Shown here one piece after another: positions 15,974 to 25,684 of a DNA stretch of 64,000 nt. Position 1 is the stretch's first letter. Each line of letters opens with the position of its first letter. Under the pieces are notes generated by a model. It was not told where the DNA came from. It did not search any database and saw only the letters and a program-made list of their open reading frames with translations. The DNA is from JAAUTY01 sp964397305 (GTDB lineage: Bacteria > Cyanobacteriota > Cyanobacteriia > Cyanobacteriales > Spirulinaceae): contig CAYNIP010000002.1 of the NCBI GenBank assembly GCA_964397305.1, positions 1 to 64,000 on the forward strand. Direction: 5' to 3'. The translations under genes were made by a program, and so were the position numbers.

Positions 15974-16456
15974 ATGTCTGTATTGAAGAAACCGGATCTT
16001 AGCGATCCTACCCTGCTCGCCAAGTTGGCGAAAGGCATGGGTCACAACTACTACGGTGAACCAGCCTGGCCCAATGATCTGCTCTATACCTTCCCGATCG
16101 TGATCATGGGCACGATTGCTCTGGTCGTCGGTCTGGCCGTGCTCGACCCCGCGATGGTGGGCGAGCCAGCGGACCCCTTTGCGACGCCGCTGGAAATCCT
16201 GCCGGAGTGGTATCTCTACCCGACCTTCCAGATTCTGCGGATTGTGCCCAACAAGCTTTTGGGGATCGCTCTGATGTCGTCGATTCCGCTGGGCTTGATC
16301 TTGGTGCCCTTCATTGAGAACGTCAACAAGTTCCAAAACCCCTTCCGCCGCCCCGTGGCTACCACCGTGTTCCTGTTCGGAACCGCTGTCACTCTCTGGC
16401 TGGGCATCGGCGCGACGCTCCCCCTCGCAAAATCTCTGACCCTCGGCCTGTTCTAA
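15974..16456 (+). CDS. petD: Cytochrome b6f complex subunit IV
   Basis: PetD (160 residues) pairs with PetB to form the quinol-oxidising site. It begins MSVLKKPDLSDPTLLAKLAK, contains the conserved PEWYLYPTFQILR (the PEWY quinol-site motif), and has three transmembrane helices. Gene order petB-petD on the same strand is the standard cyanobacterial operon. The 137-bp spacer has no gene. The ATG at 15974 agrees with family starts. Confidence 0.98.
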   Translation: MSVLKKPDLSDPTLLAKLAKGMGHNYYGEPAWPNDLLYTFPIVIMGTIALVVGLAVLDPAMVGEPADPFATPLEILPEWYLYPTFQILRIVPNKLLGIALMSSIPLGLILVPFIENVNKFQNPFRRPVATTVFLFGTAVTLWLGIGATLPLAKSLTLGLF

Positions 16457-16613
16457 GGGCTGCTCGGTCTTAGTCCTGCGTTCAATGCTTAAACCCCTTT
16501 GGCGCTTGTGATCGCCCCTGATTCTGACTTGTCAGGAATTGGCTGCGATCGCAAGCGCTTAGTCTGGCCACGGCCTGCGCTAAAATGCAGCTACCGCCCC
16601 TAGGGAAATAGGC

Positions 16614-17606
16614 ATGGCAAAAACAGCGCTGATTGCCGGGATCACTGGTCAAGATGGCTACTACCTGACGCGCCTGCTGCTGGAACGCGGCTACAGCGTG
16701 GCTGGCCTGATCCCGCCCCAACGCAGCGCGAGCGTGGCAAAACTGGATGAGTTGGCCGAGCAGGTGCAGGTCTGTGCTGTCGAATTGACCGATGCCACGG
16801 GATTGCTCCGGGTCGTGGAAGATCTCCAGCCCGATGAGATCTACAATCTCGCCGCCCCTAGTTTTGTGCCCGAATCCTGGAATGATCCCCTGGGAACTCT
16901 GGATCTGGTCACGGGAACAGCCACACGCCTGCTGACGGCGGTGCGGCACGTGGGCATTCCCACCCGCTTTTACCAGGCCAGCAGCTCGGAAATGTTTGGG
17001 GAGGTGGACTGCTCGCCCCAGGACGAAACGACCCCTTTTCGCCCCAAGAATCCCTACGCTGCCGCCAAGGTTCACGCCCACTGGACGATGGTTCACCACC
17101 GCCAGCGCTACGGCCTCTTTGCCTGTAGTGGCATTCTCTTCAACCATGAGTCCCCTCGTCGCCCCCCGGCCTTTGTGACCCGCAAGGTCAGCCTAGCCGC
17201 CGCTACGATCAAGCTCGGCCTGGGCGATCGCCTCGAGATGGGCAACCTCGAGGCCAAACGGGACTGGGGCTATGCCGGCGACCATGTGGAGGCTATGTGG
17301 CGAATGCTCCAGGCGGACGAGCCCGAAGATTACGTCATCGGCACGGGCCAACTGCATACGGTGCGGCAACTGGTGGCTACAGCCTTTGATTGCGTGGGCC
17401 TCGACTGGCAACAGTACGTTGAGGTCAACCCCAAGTTTCTCCGCCCGGACGAGCACTTCCAACTGGTAGCCAACCCGGCCAAGGCCCAGCAGCAATTGGG
17501 CTGGCAACCTCAAGTCAGCTTTGAAGACTTGCTAGCCCAGATGGTCGCCGCCGATCTCGAGGGCCTGCAACAGGGAACCATCGCCCCGCTCCCGGCTCGC
17601 CCATGA
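16614..17606 (+). CDS. GDP-mannose 4,6-dehydratase family protein
   Basis: This 330-residue short-chain dehydrogenase has the nucleotide-binding loop AGITGQDGYYLTRLLL, the catalytic SSSEMFGEV and the YAAAK pair (NPYAAAKVHAHW). Further family marks are FNHESPRRPPAFVTRKVS and the GNLEAKRDWGYAGDHVEAMW block. These identify the GDP-mannose 4,6-dehydratase group, which supplies GDP-4-keto-6-deoxymannose for deoxysugars. It is slightly shorter than typical Gmd, and no GDP-fucose synthase is adjacent, so the product sugar is uncertain. Its stop overlaps the start of scpA by 4 bp. Confidence 0.9.
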   Translation: MAKTALIAGITGQDGYYLTRLLLERGYSVAGLIPPQRSASVAKLDELAEQVQVCAVELTDATGLLRVVEDLQPDEIYNLAAPSFVPESWNDPLGTLDLVTGTATRLLTAVRHVGIPTRFYQASSSEMFGEVDCSPQDETTPFRPKNPYAAAKVHAHWTMVHHRQRYGLFACSGILFNHESPRRPPAFVTRKVSLAAATIKLGLGDRLEMGNLEAKRDWGYAGDHVEAMWRMLQADEPEDYVIGTGQLHTVRQLVATAFDCVGLDWQQYVEVNPKFLRPDEHFQLVANPAKAQQQLGWQPQVSFEDLLAQMVAADLEGLQQGTIAPLPARP

Positions 17607-18391
17607 CCCTTGACCTTGCCCAGGCTGCCATTGACACCCTGCTCGAGCTGGCCCAACGGGGCGAGATCGATCCCTGGGATGTGCAAGTGATTGAGGTCAT
17701 CGACCGCTACTTGAGCAAAATCGGTCTCAGCGAGGATGGCGATTGGCCCGAGGACTGGTCCGAGTTGCCCCAATCGGGTCAGGCCTTTCTCTGGGCTTCG
17801 ATGTTGGTGCTGCTCAAGGCGGATACCCTGGAACAACTCTCCCAGCCCCCGGAGCCAGAACCTTCTGAGTCGGACGACGCGATTGAACCGCTCCATGAGC
17901 GGGCCTTGCCAACGCACCTCGAACGCCACATTCGCCGCCGCCCCAGTGCGCCGCCCCTGCGCCGCCGCCCCGTCACGCTGGCAGAGTTGATCGAGCAAAT
18001 CCAGCGTATGGCTGAGGTGGTGGAAACCCGGAGCGCTGCCCCGCGATCGCGCCCCCGCTCCCACAGCCGCCGCGAGGCGGCTCGCACCGTGACCGAGTTG
18101 GCCCACAATGAAAACTTGACCGAGCTAGCCACACAACTGGCGGCCTTTCTCGTCCAGTACGGGCCTCAGTTGACCGAGGCCGGCTTCCTGATCCGGTTTG
18201 AGCGACTCCTCGAGGCCTGGGCCAGCCAGCAGCCACCGCCCGCCGGCGGGACAGCACCGCCCGCCCACGACCGCGTGGGCCTCTTTTGGGCTCTCTTGCT
18301 GTTATCCTCCCAGTCCCAAGTTGAGTTGCACCAGCAGGAGTTTTACCAAGACCTCGCAATTCAGCCCTTGCAAGCGGGGGTTGTGGGGTAG
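17603..18391 (+). CDS. scpA: Segregation and condensation protein A
   Basis: ScpA is the kleisin subunit that bridges SMC heads for chromosome organisation. The 262-residue protein has the N-terminal kleisin signature (DTLLELAQRGEIDPWDVQVI, then FLWASMLVLLKADTL). A proline/arginine-rich low-complexity middle (about 85-155) follows, then a C-terminal winged-helix part with VGLFWALLLLSSQSQVELHQ. Cyanobacterial ScpA proteins often vary in the middle. The ATG overlaps the dehydratase stop (ATGA), suggesting translational coupling although the functions differ. scpB is not in the window. Confidence 0.92.
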   Translation: MTLDLAQAAIDTLLELAQRGEIDPWDVQVIEVIDRYLSKIGLSEDGDWPEDWSELPQSGQAFLWASMLVLLKADTLEQLSQPPEPEPSESDDAIEPLHERALPTHLERHIRRRPSAPPLRRRPVTLAELIEQIQRMAEVVETRSAAPRSRPRSHSRREAARTVTELAHNENLTELATQLAAFLVQYGPQLTEAGFLIRFERLLEAWASQQPPPAGGTAPPAHDRVGLFWALLLLSSQSQVELHQQEFYQDLAIQPLQAGVVG

Positions 18392-18686
18392 CAGGCTCGC
18401 TCCCCGGAATGGCGGCTTCGCTGCCCATAGCATTTCCCCAGCGTTGGTCGCTCGGAATGGCCTCAGCGGTTTTGAGCCCGCTCATCTCGCACTACAATTG
18501 GGCAAGGGAGCGAGGCAACATCGCGCCGGGATGCAAACCGTACCGCAGATTATTGAGGAATTGCCGCTAACGACCCTGCTCCTCCGGAACCAGCATCGCG
18601 GCAGCGAATGAAGTCCTTTGTTGCTCCCTCAGGGGATGCCATCGTCATGAATGCCAACCGAGAATCAAGCGAGGTTTGACAACGCA
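18392..18686 (+). promoter_or_regulatory. Intergenic region upstream of the sugar-nucleotide transferase
   Basis: No gene is well supported here. A possible promoter is TTGAGC (18472) and TACAAT (18493) with a short 15-bp spacer. A 26-codon frame at 18532-18612 (MQTVPQIIEELPLTTLLL...) has no ribosome site, and I treat it as chance. Confidence 0.3.
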
Positions 18687-19853
18687 ATGAAAGCCATGAT
18701 CCTGGCCGCTGGCAAGGGAACGCGGGTACGACCCATTACCTACACGATTCCAAAGCCGATGATCCCGATTCTGCAAAAACCCGTGATGGAGTTTTTGCTG
18801 GAACTTCTGCGCCAGCATGGTTTCACCCAAGTGATGGTCAATGTGAGCCACCTCGCCGATGAAATTGAAAACTACTTTCGTGACGGCCAACGCTTCGGAG
18901 TTGAGATTGGCTATTCCTTTGAGGGTCGCATTGTAGACGGCAAGCTGGTGGGGGAAGCCCTAGGCTCTGCGGGAGGGCTGCGGCGGATTCAAGATTTTTA
19001 TCCCTTCTTTGACGATACGTTTGTGGTGCTCTGTGGCGATGCGCTGATCGATCTCGACCTCACGGCGGCGGTCAAGTTTCACAAGCAGCGGGGGGCGATC
19101 GCCACGGTTGTCACCAAGGAAGTCCCCCGCACCCAGGTCTCCAGCTACGGCGTCGTCGTCACCGATGACCAAGGGCGGATTTGCTCGTTTCAGGAAAAGC
19201 CCAAGGTGGAAGAAGCCCTGAGCACGGCCATTAACACCGGCATCTACATTTTTGAGCCTGAGGTGATCGATTACGTGCCGCCGAACCAAGTGTTCGACAT
19301 CGGCAGCGAACTCTTTCCGAAGCTGGTTGAAATGGGAGCCCCCTTCTACGCCACAGCGATGGATTTTCAGTGGGTGGACATCGGTAAAGTCCCCGACTAC
19401 TGGCACGCGGTTCGTAGTGTTCTGCGGGGTGAGATCGAAAATGTCCCCATTCCGGGCAAGGAGGTGAAGCCTGGCGTGTACGTAGGGCTCAACGTAGCCG
19501 CCAACTGGGATAAGGTGACGATTGCAGGCCCCGTTTATATTGGGGCGATGACCCGGATCGAGGACGGCGCAACCATTGTCGGCCCGTCGATGATTGGCCC
19601 CAGTTGCTACATTTGCCGTGGGGCAACGGTGGATAATAGTGTCGTGTTTGAATACTCGCGCTTAGGGCCGGGGGTGCGCTTGGTAGACAAGCTGGTGTTT
19701 GGTCGCTACTGTGTGGACAAAAATGGCTCTACCATTGATGTTCAGGCTGCTGCTCTGGACTGGCTGATCACGGATGCCCGCCAGATCCCCCCCCGCGAAG
19801 ACCCAGAAGAGCGCCACGCGATCGAGGAATTGCTCAGCAACGGTAACGCCTAG
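18687..19853 (+). CDS. NDP-sugar pyrophosphorylase (mannose-1-phosphate guanylyltransferase type)
   Basis: This is a 388-residue nucleotidyltransferase. The N-terminal domain begins AMILAAGKGTRVRPITYTIP, with LCGDALIDLDL for metal and substrate binding. The C-terminal third is a left-handed beta-helix with hexapeptide-like repeats (ANWDKVTIAGPVYIGAMTRI, EDGATIVGPSMIGPSCYICR). Such proteins make GDP-mannose or similar activated sugars for polysaccharide and glycan synthesis; the exact substrate is not fixed by sequence. I chose the ATG at 18687, which gives the standard start MKAMILAAG. The frame opens at an ATG at 18651. Confidence 0.9.
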   Translation: MKAMILAAGKGTRVRPITYTIPKPMIPILQKPVMEFLLELLRQHGFTQVMVNVSHLADEIENYFRDGQRFGVEIGYSFEGRIVDGKLVGEALGSAGGLRRIQDFYPFFDDTFVVLCGDALIDLDLTAAVKFHKQRGAIATVVTKEVPRTQVSSYGVVVTDDQGRICSFQEKPKVEEALSTAINTGIYIFEPEVIDYVPPNQVFDIGSELFPKLVEMGAPFYATAMDFQWVDIGKVPDYWHAVRSVLRGEIENVPIPGKEVKPGVYVGLNVAANWDKVTIAGPVYIGAMTRIEDGATIVGPSMIGPSCYICRGATVDNSVVFEYSRLGPGVRLVDKLVFGRYCVDKNGSTIDVQAAALDWLITDARQIPPREDPEERHAIEELLSNGNA

Positions 19854-19883
19854 CTCCCTTGTGATGGGTGGACAACCCAGGAC

Positions 19884-20468
19884 ATGACTATGGCAGACGC
19901 TTGCGATCGCCGCCCCACGGCTCCCATCTCCCCAGCCCTAGACGGGCATCACCAAGAAGCGGATTGGGAGCACGCGGGCTGTGTCCTCTCGGGAAGTGTA
20001 CGGGGCTGCGATACGGCTCATCCTTGCACTCGCCTGCTCTATGGCAGTGATCACGAGAGCTTCTACCTGCGCTTTGAGTTTCGCGAGGGCGTGCAGCCCA
20101 GCCGCGATTTGCCGGGCGAGATTCACCTCCTCTGGTTCTATCCCGGGGTCACCATGTACAACAGCCCGGCCCCGTTGGCCAATCTTCCCAGCACGGCCCC
20201 CCTTAATTACCTCTTTCACTACCACCTCGGGTTGCCGCTAGGAACCTTGGAGTGTTGGTTTGAGGAGGCTGGCGAGCGCTATACCTGGCAACGCCGGGAT
20301 TGCTCCGCCCGGATTGTGCTGCGAGACTGCCTGGAGATTGCTGTGCCCTGGGCTAGCCTCAGCCTGCCGGCCCACTATCCCTTGCGGTTAGTGGCGGTGC
20401 TGGCGGAGGCGGGGTGTTTTCAGGACTACCTCCCTCAAGGACGGCTGCTGAGTTTGCAGGCGCTTTAG
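19884..20468 (+). CDS. Hypothetical protein, possible carbohydrate-binding beta domain
   Basis: I do not firmly recognise this 194-residue protein. It has strands such as HESFYLRFEFREG, EIHLLWFYPG and LNYLFHYHLGLPLGTLECWF, a pattern like the beta-sandwich found at the C-terminus of cyanobacterial family 57 glycoside hydrolases. A role with glycans would fit its position 30 bp behind the sugar-nucleotide transferase, but this is inference. There is no signal peptide. It starts at the ATG at 19884. Confidence 0.65.
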   Translation: MTMADACDRRPTAPISPALDGHHQEADWEHAGCVLSGSVRGCDTAHPCTRLLYGSDHESFYLRFEFREGVQPSRDLPGEIHLLWFYPGVTMYNSPAPLANLPSTAPLNYLFHYHLGLPLGTLECWFEEAGERYTWQRRDCSARIVLRDCLEIAVPWASLSLPAHYPLRLVAVLAEAGCFQDYLPQGRLLSLQAL

Positions 20469-21174
20469 GGGCATCCTCCCCTGAGAGTATGTTTGAAAAG
20501 TTGGCTGAAACCCTTGTGAGGGTTGGCTTTCAGGGAATTGCGAACAGAGGGCTGAACCTCTAATCAGCTCTCGATTTTGGGAAACTTCTCCAACACGCTC
20601 TGCGGGCAACGATGAACCCGCTCACCCCAACCGGAACCCGCCCTACGGGTTTCCCTGGGGTCAACACCAACCGCCCACTGGCGGCATTGCACCGCTACGG
20701 TTCGCCTGCCGCTGATAGTTCTGAAACCCTTGGGCGTCGAATCCAGGCAGCACCGTTGTTGGGGGAGCGGGGGGCTGGCGCAGCCATTGACTCTGGGTTT
20801 CCAGGGTGGCGGCCTGGTCAGGGTGAGGATGGAGGCGGTATGGGTCGGTGAGCCTCAGGCCATTACTGAGTAAAAAAATGGGAGAGCTAGACCTGTCAAC
20901 GGTTGTAGGATATTGAGAGGGTCTTGAACTCTCTGGATATCCGCTCCTAGGGCCCTGGCTGCTCAAGGCGATCGCGCCCTCGCGAGAGTTCCCCGGAGGT
21001 GAGGATGGGCTGGGTGATTCGCTAGGCCCGCTTGCTCCTCCTCCGCTGCCCTGGTTCTAATGCTCAGATTCCCCATGACGGTTTACCCTCACCCCAAACC
21101 TCTTTCCCAGACAGCAAGAGGCTTGGGTGGTTTGTGAGGTTGTTGTCGCGCTTGCTTAAGGAATTGGTATAATC
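20469..21174. other. Non-coding region, 706 bp
   Basis: I see no supported gene in either strand. Open frames such as the minus-strand one at 20661-20966 start at rare codons and look random. A degenerate family A fragment (CCCTCACCCCAAACCTCTTT) lies at about 21086-21130. The segment 20482-20550 (TGAGAGTATGTTTGAAAAGT) might be an eroded insertion-sequence end, but I cannot support this. The promoter for the gene at 21175 should be in the last 50 bp. Confidence 0.4.
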
Positions 21175-21723
21175 ATGCCCCAAGCTGTCCTCCCCTCCAC
21201 CTTCTTCCTCACGGCGCTCCTAGCCATCGGCCTCTTCTTCTTCATCCGGGCCTCAGTCAAAGCACGGATCGAGCAAGTAGAACTCTTCAGCGACTTGCCC
21301 CAAACCACTCTGCTGGAACGCTTGCAAGCCCATCTTGAGAGCCGCGCCTACCGCCTGGTGAGCACCGATGCCGCGACCAACCAAGTGACGTTTGCGGGCT
21401 ATGTGCGGCCCAGTTGGTTCCTGGCGATTTTTCTCAGCCTCCTCGCCGCCGTGGGCAGCCTCTGCCTGAGCCTTGTCCTAACCTATGCGTATCCCACCCT
21501 GGGACTAGCCCCCCTGGCCCTGGTGTTGCTGGCTCCCCTGGCCGGCTACTTCTACTGGCGCGGGGCCGGCCGGCCGGAGCAGGTGATCCTCTCGGTCGAG
21601 ACCGTGACCCGGGAGGGAGCGCCGCCCCAGCAACGGGCGATCGCGATCGCCCACCGCGACGAGCTGATCCAACTGCGCCGTGCCCTCGCGGAGCAAGTCA
21701 CAGCCCAGCCCGTTGTAAAGTAG
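21175..21723 (+). CDS. Cofactor assembly of complex C subunit B family (CCB2/CCB4-like)
   Basis: This is a 182-residue membrane protein. An N-terminal helix (FFLTALLAIGLFFFIRASVK) is followed by a soluble stretch and a second helical hairpin at about 79-130 (PSWFLAIFLSLLAAVGSLCL). The pattern matches the DUF3529 / CCB family, whose chloroplast members attach heme c(n) to cytochrome b6. The target would be Cys42 of PetB, encoded 6 kb away. The assignment rests on overall resemblance, notably FFFIRASVK and GYVRPSWFLAIFLSLLAA. The ATG at 21175 is well placed. Confidence 0.8.
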   Translation: MPQAVLPSTFFLTALLAIGLFFFIRASVKARIEQVELFSDLPQTTLLERLQAHLESRAYRLVSTDAATNQVTFAGYVRPSWFLAIFLSLLAAVGSLCLSLVLTYAYPTLGLAPLALVLLAPLAGYFYWRGAGRPEQVILSVETVTREGAPPQQRAIAIAHRDELIQLRRALAEQVTAQPVVK

Positions 21724-21769
21724 TGTTAAGCCCTTGTGGCTGTTCCTCATCGTTTCCCCGCTAGCTACC

Positions 21770-22603
21770 GTGAAAGCCCAAGTCTCCCTCCCTCGCTCCC
21801 TGGCTCCGGTTCCCCGCTCCACCCCCTGGCGAACCCTGGCTGCCGATACCCTGACGATTTTTTGGGGCGATTGGCTCGACCTGCGGGCTCGCATCGTCCA
21901 AGTGGCCGCTACGGGCCTCATTTCGCCCCTGATCTACATCCTCGCCTTCGGTCTCGGGCTGGGCAGCACCCTGGATCGGGCCATGACGCCCCCAGCCGGG
22001 GATAGCTACCTGGAGTTCATCCTGCCGGGGATGGTGGCCCTGTCATCGATGACCATTGGCTTTGGGGGCACGACGTTCTCGATTTGTGGCGATCGCCTCT
22101 ACAGCAAGACGTTTGAGGAACTGCTGCTGGTGCCGATCCACCCCCTGGCCCTGCACCTCGGCAAAATGCTAGCAGGCATCCTGCGCGGCCTGATGACATC
22201 AGGCTCAGTCTTGCTGGTCGCGATTCTGTTTACCGGCAAGGTCTGGAGCTTCCTCAACCCCCTCTTTTTGCTGGTCCTAGTGCTCAACTGTGCGGTGTTT
22301 GCCGGGCTCGGGGTGCTGGCTGGCCTCAGTGTCCAGTCCCTGGAGAGTGTCGGGCTCTACAACAACTTTTTGATCGTGCCCATGTCGTTTTTGGGGGGGA
22401 CGTTTTTTGACCCCGGAGCTTTGCCCGTCGCGTTGAAGGCGATCGTCTACTGTCTACCCCTGACCTATACGACCGTCGGGCTGCGAGCCGCCGCCTATCA
22501 GCCCTGGACAGCCTTTCCCTGGTATGTGGTGGGAGTTCTGTTGGCGATCGCCATCCTCCTGGCCGTCCTGGGTGCTCGCCAGTTCGCCCAGCAGCAAGAT
22601 TAG
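21770..22603 (+). CDS. ABC-2 type transporter permease
   Basis: This is a permease of the ABC-2 type with about six transmembrane helices. Marks include YILAFGLGLGS, the YLEFILPGMVALSSM segment and the late GGTFFDPGALP, typical of NodJ/DrrB-like exporters of lipids, sugars or drugs. No ATP-binding subunit is next to it, so the partner must lie elsewhere. The start is uncertain: I use GTG at 21770 (277 residues), while the frame opens at a TTG at 21734. It follows the CCB-like gene by 46 bp and may share its transcript. Confidence 0.88.
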   Translation: MKAQVSLPRSLAPVPRSTPWRTLAADTLTIFWGDWLDLRARIVQVAATGLISPLIYILAFGLGLGSTLDRAMTPPAGDSYLEFILPGMVALSSMTIGFGGTTFSICGDRLYSKTFEELLLVPIHPLALHLGKMLAGILRGLMTSGSVLLVAILFTGKVWSFLNPLFLLVLVLNCAVFAGLGVLAGLSVQSLESVGLYNNFLIVPMSFLGGTFFDPGALPVALKAIVYCLPLTYTTVGLRAAAYQPWTAFPWYVVGVLLAIAILLAVLGARQFAQQQD

Positions 22604-22801
22604 GGCCCAGCCAACATCCCGAACCATCAAGATATATAAAGATTTGTTAAAGAATCATTAATGTATAAACCCGGTTGGGCTAGTACACTGGGGGATAATT
22701 AAGCACCCATTCGCTAACGCTGATTGCCGGCTCCAACAAAACCGCTAAGATACAGGCAGGTCTTCGCGACTGCACGCCGAATCCACATTTGTGAAGAAGG
22801 T

Positions 22802-25453
22802 ATGACTGCTGCATCTCCTAAGCCAACCAAGTTAGAGCATACCGGACAAACGATTGATGTATCTCCGGTCAACGACGATTACAATGGCGCGCAGTCTGCG
22901 AATGGCTCTTCCGGTGCCCTCGTCTCTAGTAGGGGAACCTTCTCCGGCTTCCTCGCCAAGCTCAACCCCGACGACTTCCACCAAGTCGTCACCGATGTTG
23001 AAGATAAGCTACGAGTCGTTAACCAAACTCTCACCATCCTCGATAACGTCCTCGACAGCGAAGGCTTTGACGCGATCCTGGACGAGATGTTGCGCTCGAT
23101 CACGCTGAAAACCGGGGAACTGCTCGGGGCTGACCGCACGACCATCTACCTCCTCGACGAAGATCAGGATGAACTCTGGTCCTTGGTCGCCAAGGGAGCC
23201 GATGGTAAGCCGATCGAAATTCGCATCCCGGTTGGCCAGGGTATCGCTGGGGAGGTGGCCCAGTTCCAGCAGGTTGTCAACATTCCCTACGATTTCTACG
23301 ACGACCCCCGCTCAGAAGCCGCCAAGAAATTTGATAAGAAGCACAACTACCGCACCTACAGTATGTTGGCCCTGCCCCTGCTCAGCGAAGCCGGGGAGCT
23401 GGTGGCCGTCGTGCAGCTGATCAACAAGCTCAGCCCCACAAGTAATCCCAACGACGCCCTCGCAGAGCGGGTCTCCCATCAAGGATTTACCAACGAAGAT
23501 ATCGAGGTCTTCGAGCGGTTTGCCCCTTCGATTCGGCTGATCCTCGAATCATCCCGCTCTTTCTACAAGGCGACCCAACGCCAGCGAGCAGCCAATGCTC
23601 TGATCGAAGCTACGAATTCTCTGAGCAGCGGCAACCTCGACCTCGAGGCGACCCTGAATACGGTGATGGATGCGGCGAAGCGGTTGATGAATGCCGATCG
23701 CAGCACCCTCTGGCTGATCGACCGCGAAAAGAATCAGCTCTGGACCAAGATCCGCCTGCCCGATGGCAAGACCCTGGATCTCACCTGCCCGATTGGGGTC
23801 GGTTTCGCCGGCCAAGTCGGGGCGACGGGGGAAGTGCTCAATATTGGCTATGATGCCTATGAGCACCCCGATGGAGCCAATGCTAAGCGCACGGACGAAG
23901 GCACACGCTACCGCACCTGTAGCCTCCTCTGTATGCCAGTGTTCAACTCTGACAATGAGTTAATCGGCGTTACGCAGCTAGTCAACAAGCTCCGCCAAGG
24001 CGATCACCCCCTCTACAATCCTGATGACTGGCCCCAAGCTCCTGAATGTTGGAAGGCGAGCTTCAACCGCAGTGACCAGGAGTTCATGAAGGCCTTCAAC
24101 ATCCAGGCTGGTGTGGCGATTCAGAATGCCCAGCTCTTTGCCCAAGTGCAGCAACAGGAGCGGATGCAGCGGGAGATTCTGCGTAACCTGACCAACGGGG
24201 TGATCTTTACAGATAAGCATGGCATCATTCTTGCCGCTAACGAGAAGGCCAAGGAACTGTTGGGCTTTGGGGAAGACAACCCCCTAGAAGGCCAGATGAT
24301 GAGCGAGCTAGTAGAAATCAAGACCAAGGAGATTGCTGACAAGCGAGATGCGACGAAGAAAGGGGACTTCTCGGAGTGGTTTGAGCGATCGCTCGCCCCC
24401 CGTGATGACAAGGATCGCCAGCAATACTACCCCGATCAGCCCCTCATCTCAGCGGCGGGCGAGGAGCACAGCGTCAACCTCTCGATCAACTCAATTATCG
24501 ATCCGGTGGATCTCGAGAAGTCGAACGGGGCCCTCGTGGTCATGGACGACATCTCCGATGAGAAACGGCTCAAGAGCACCATGTACCGCTACATGAACCA
24601 AGAGCTGGCAGAACAGCTGCTTGAAGGCGGTAACATCGGCCTCGGCGGTAAGCGCCGTGATGTAACCGTGCTCTTCTCGGACATTCGCAGCTACACGAGC
24701 CTAACCGAGCGTCTGCAAGCGGAAGAAGTAGTCGCCATGCTCAATGAATACTTTGAGAGTATGGTGGAAGCCATCTTCAATCACAAGGGCATCCTCGACA
24801 AGTACATCGGCGATGCGATCATGGCGGTCTTTGGAACACCAATGCCCCTGCCCCAACACGCTTGGGAAGCTTGCCTGAGTGCGCTGGAGATGCGCCAACG
24901 CTTGGTGGAGTTTAATGCCAAGCGGCTTACAGAACGCAAGCAACCAATCCGCGTTGGTATTGGGATTAATTCCGGAACCGTGATCAGCGGCAACATTGGC
25001 TCCAGCAAGCGGATGGAGTTCACGGCCATTGGCGATGGCGTCAACCTGAGCTCGCGCCTGGAGGGAGCTAGTAAGCAGTATGGCTGTGACATCGTGATCA
25101 GCGACAACACGTACTACCATGATCGCTGCCGTGAAGAACTGATCGTCCAGGAACTGGACTACATCCGGGTGAAGGGCAAGACCGAGCCGGTTCAGGTCTA
25201 TGAGCTGGTGGGTCAGCAGGGTGACACGATTCCCACGAAGAAGGAACAGATCATTGAGCTGTACCACAAGGGCCGCCACTACTACTCGCCAGAATGCCGC
25301 AACTTTGCCCTAGCGCTGCCCTACTTCTCGACTATTCTCGAGCTCGATCCGACGAATAAGTCGGCGCTCCTGCACATTGACCGCTGCCGCCACTTCCTGG
25401 AGCAGCCGCCTGAGGAGGACTGGGATGGAGTTTGGGAGTGGAAGACCAAGTAG
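22802..25453 (+). CDS. GAF-GAF-PAS adenylate cyclase (class III, CyaB1-like)
   Basis: This 883-residue cyclase has the order of Anabaena CyaB1: GAF (about 85-250), GAF (about 270-445), PAS (about 455-590), class III catalytic domain (about 617-800) and a TPR-like C-terminus. Catalytic residues are present: D627 in LFSDIRS, K667 and D671 in LDKYIGD, T741 in MEFTAIGDGVN, N748 and R752. Threonine at the purine-specifying position is the cyanobacterial form and predicts ATP as substrate. Both GAF domains keep parts of the cyclic-nucleotide pocket (AAKKFDKKH; NAKRTDEGT), so cAMP feedback is likely. The ATG at 22802 follows GAAGAAGG. The 5' region 22620-22700 is AT-rich. Confidence 0.93.
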   Translation: MTAASPKPTKLEHTGQTIDVSPVNDDYNGAQSANGSSGALVSSRGTFSGFLAKLNPDDFHQVVTDVEDKLRVVNQTLTILDNVLDSEGFDAILDEMLRSITLKTGELLGADRTTIYLLDEDQDELWSLVAKGADGKPIEIRIPVGQGIAGEVAQFQQVVNIPYDFYDDPRSEAAKKFDKKHNYRTYSMLALPLLSEAGELVAVVQLINKLSPTSNPNDALAERVSHQGFTNEDIEVFERFAPSIRLILESSRSFYKATQRQRAANALIEATNSLSSGNLDLEATLNTVMDAAKRLMNADRSTLWLIDREKNQLWTKIRLPDGKTLDLTCPIGVGFAGQVGATGEVLNIGYDAYEHPDGANAKRTDEGTRYRTCSLLCMPVFNSDNELIGVTQLVNKLRQGDHPLYNPDDWPQAPECWKASFNRSDQEFMKAFNIQAGVAIQNAQLFAQVQQQERMQREILRNLTNGVIFTDKHGIILAANEKAKELLGFGEDNPLEGQMMSELVEIKTKEIADKRDATKKGDFSEWFERSLAPRDDKDRQQYYPDQPLISAAGEEHSVNLSINSIIDPVDLEKSNGALVVMDDISDEKRLKSTMYRYMNQELAEQLLEGGNIGLGGKRRDVTVLFSDIRSYTSLTERLQAEEVVAMLNEYFESMVEAIFNHKGILDKYIGDAIMAVFGTPMPLPQHAWEACLSALEMRQRLVEFNAKRLTERKQPIRVGIGINSGTVISGNIGSSKRMEFTAIGDGVNLSSRLEGASKQYGCDIVISDNTYYHDRCREELIVQELDYIRVKGKTEPVQVYELVGQQGDTIPTKKEQIIELYHKGRHYYSPECRNFALALPYFSTILELDPTNKSALLHIDRCRHFLEQPPEEDWDGVWEWKTK

Positions 25454-25647
25454 GGCTCGCGCTTTCTCAACGTCTCATTTTTAGAGTGAATCTGCGGGTG
25501 TGTCGGCGACCTATGAGCGCTCAAGTGCTCATGGGCCGCCGTGACTCTTGGTCCTGACGCTACACGGGGGTCTCTGGGCTGGAGCCTTAACCCACTAAAA
25601 GCCCCATTTCTTGGTGAAATTGGAGGCTCCCTGGAGTTTGCCGTGAT

Positions 25648-25684
25648 TTCAGTAGGGGCGGCTTTCAAGCTCGCCCCTACTGAA
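25648..25684. terminator. Strong hairpin between convergent genes
   Basis: A perfect 13-bp stem (TTCAGTAGGGGCG and its complement) with an 11-base loop begins directly after the stop codon of the SPFH gene. It lies 195 bp after the cyclase gene. It probably ends transcription of the minus-strand gene and perhaps of both. Confidence 0.65.

Noticed and set aside
18532..18612. 26-codon frame ending HRGSE, considered as a PatX-like peptide
   Set aside because: It lacks the RG(S/T)GR sequence and a signal segment, has no ribosome site, and is 42 kb from hetR.
20661..20966. Minus-strand open frame of about 100 codons
   Set aside because: It begins at TTG, has no ribosome site or recognisable motif, and its composition is that of GC-rich non-coding DNA.
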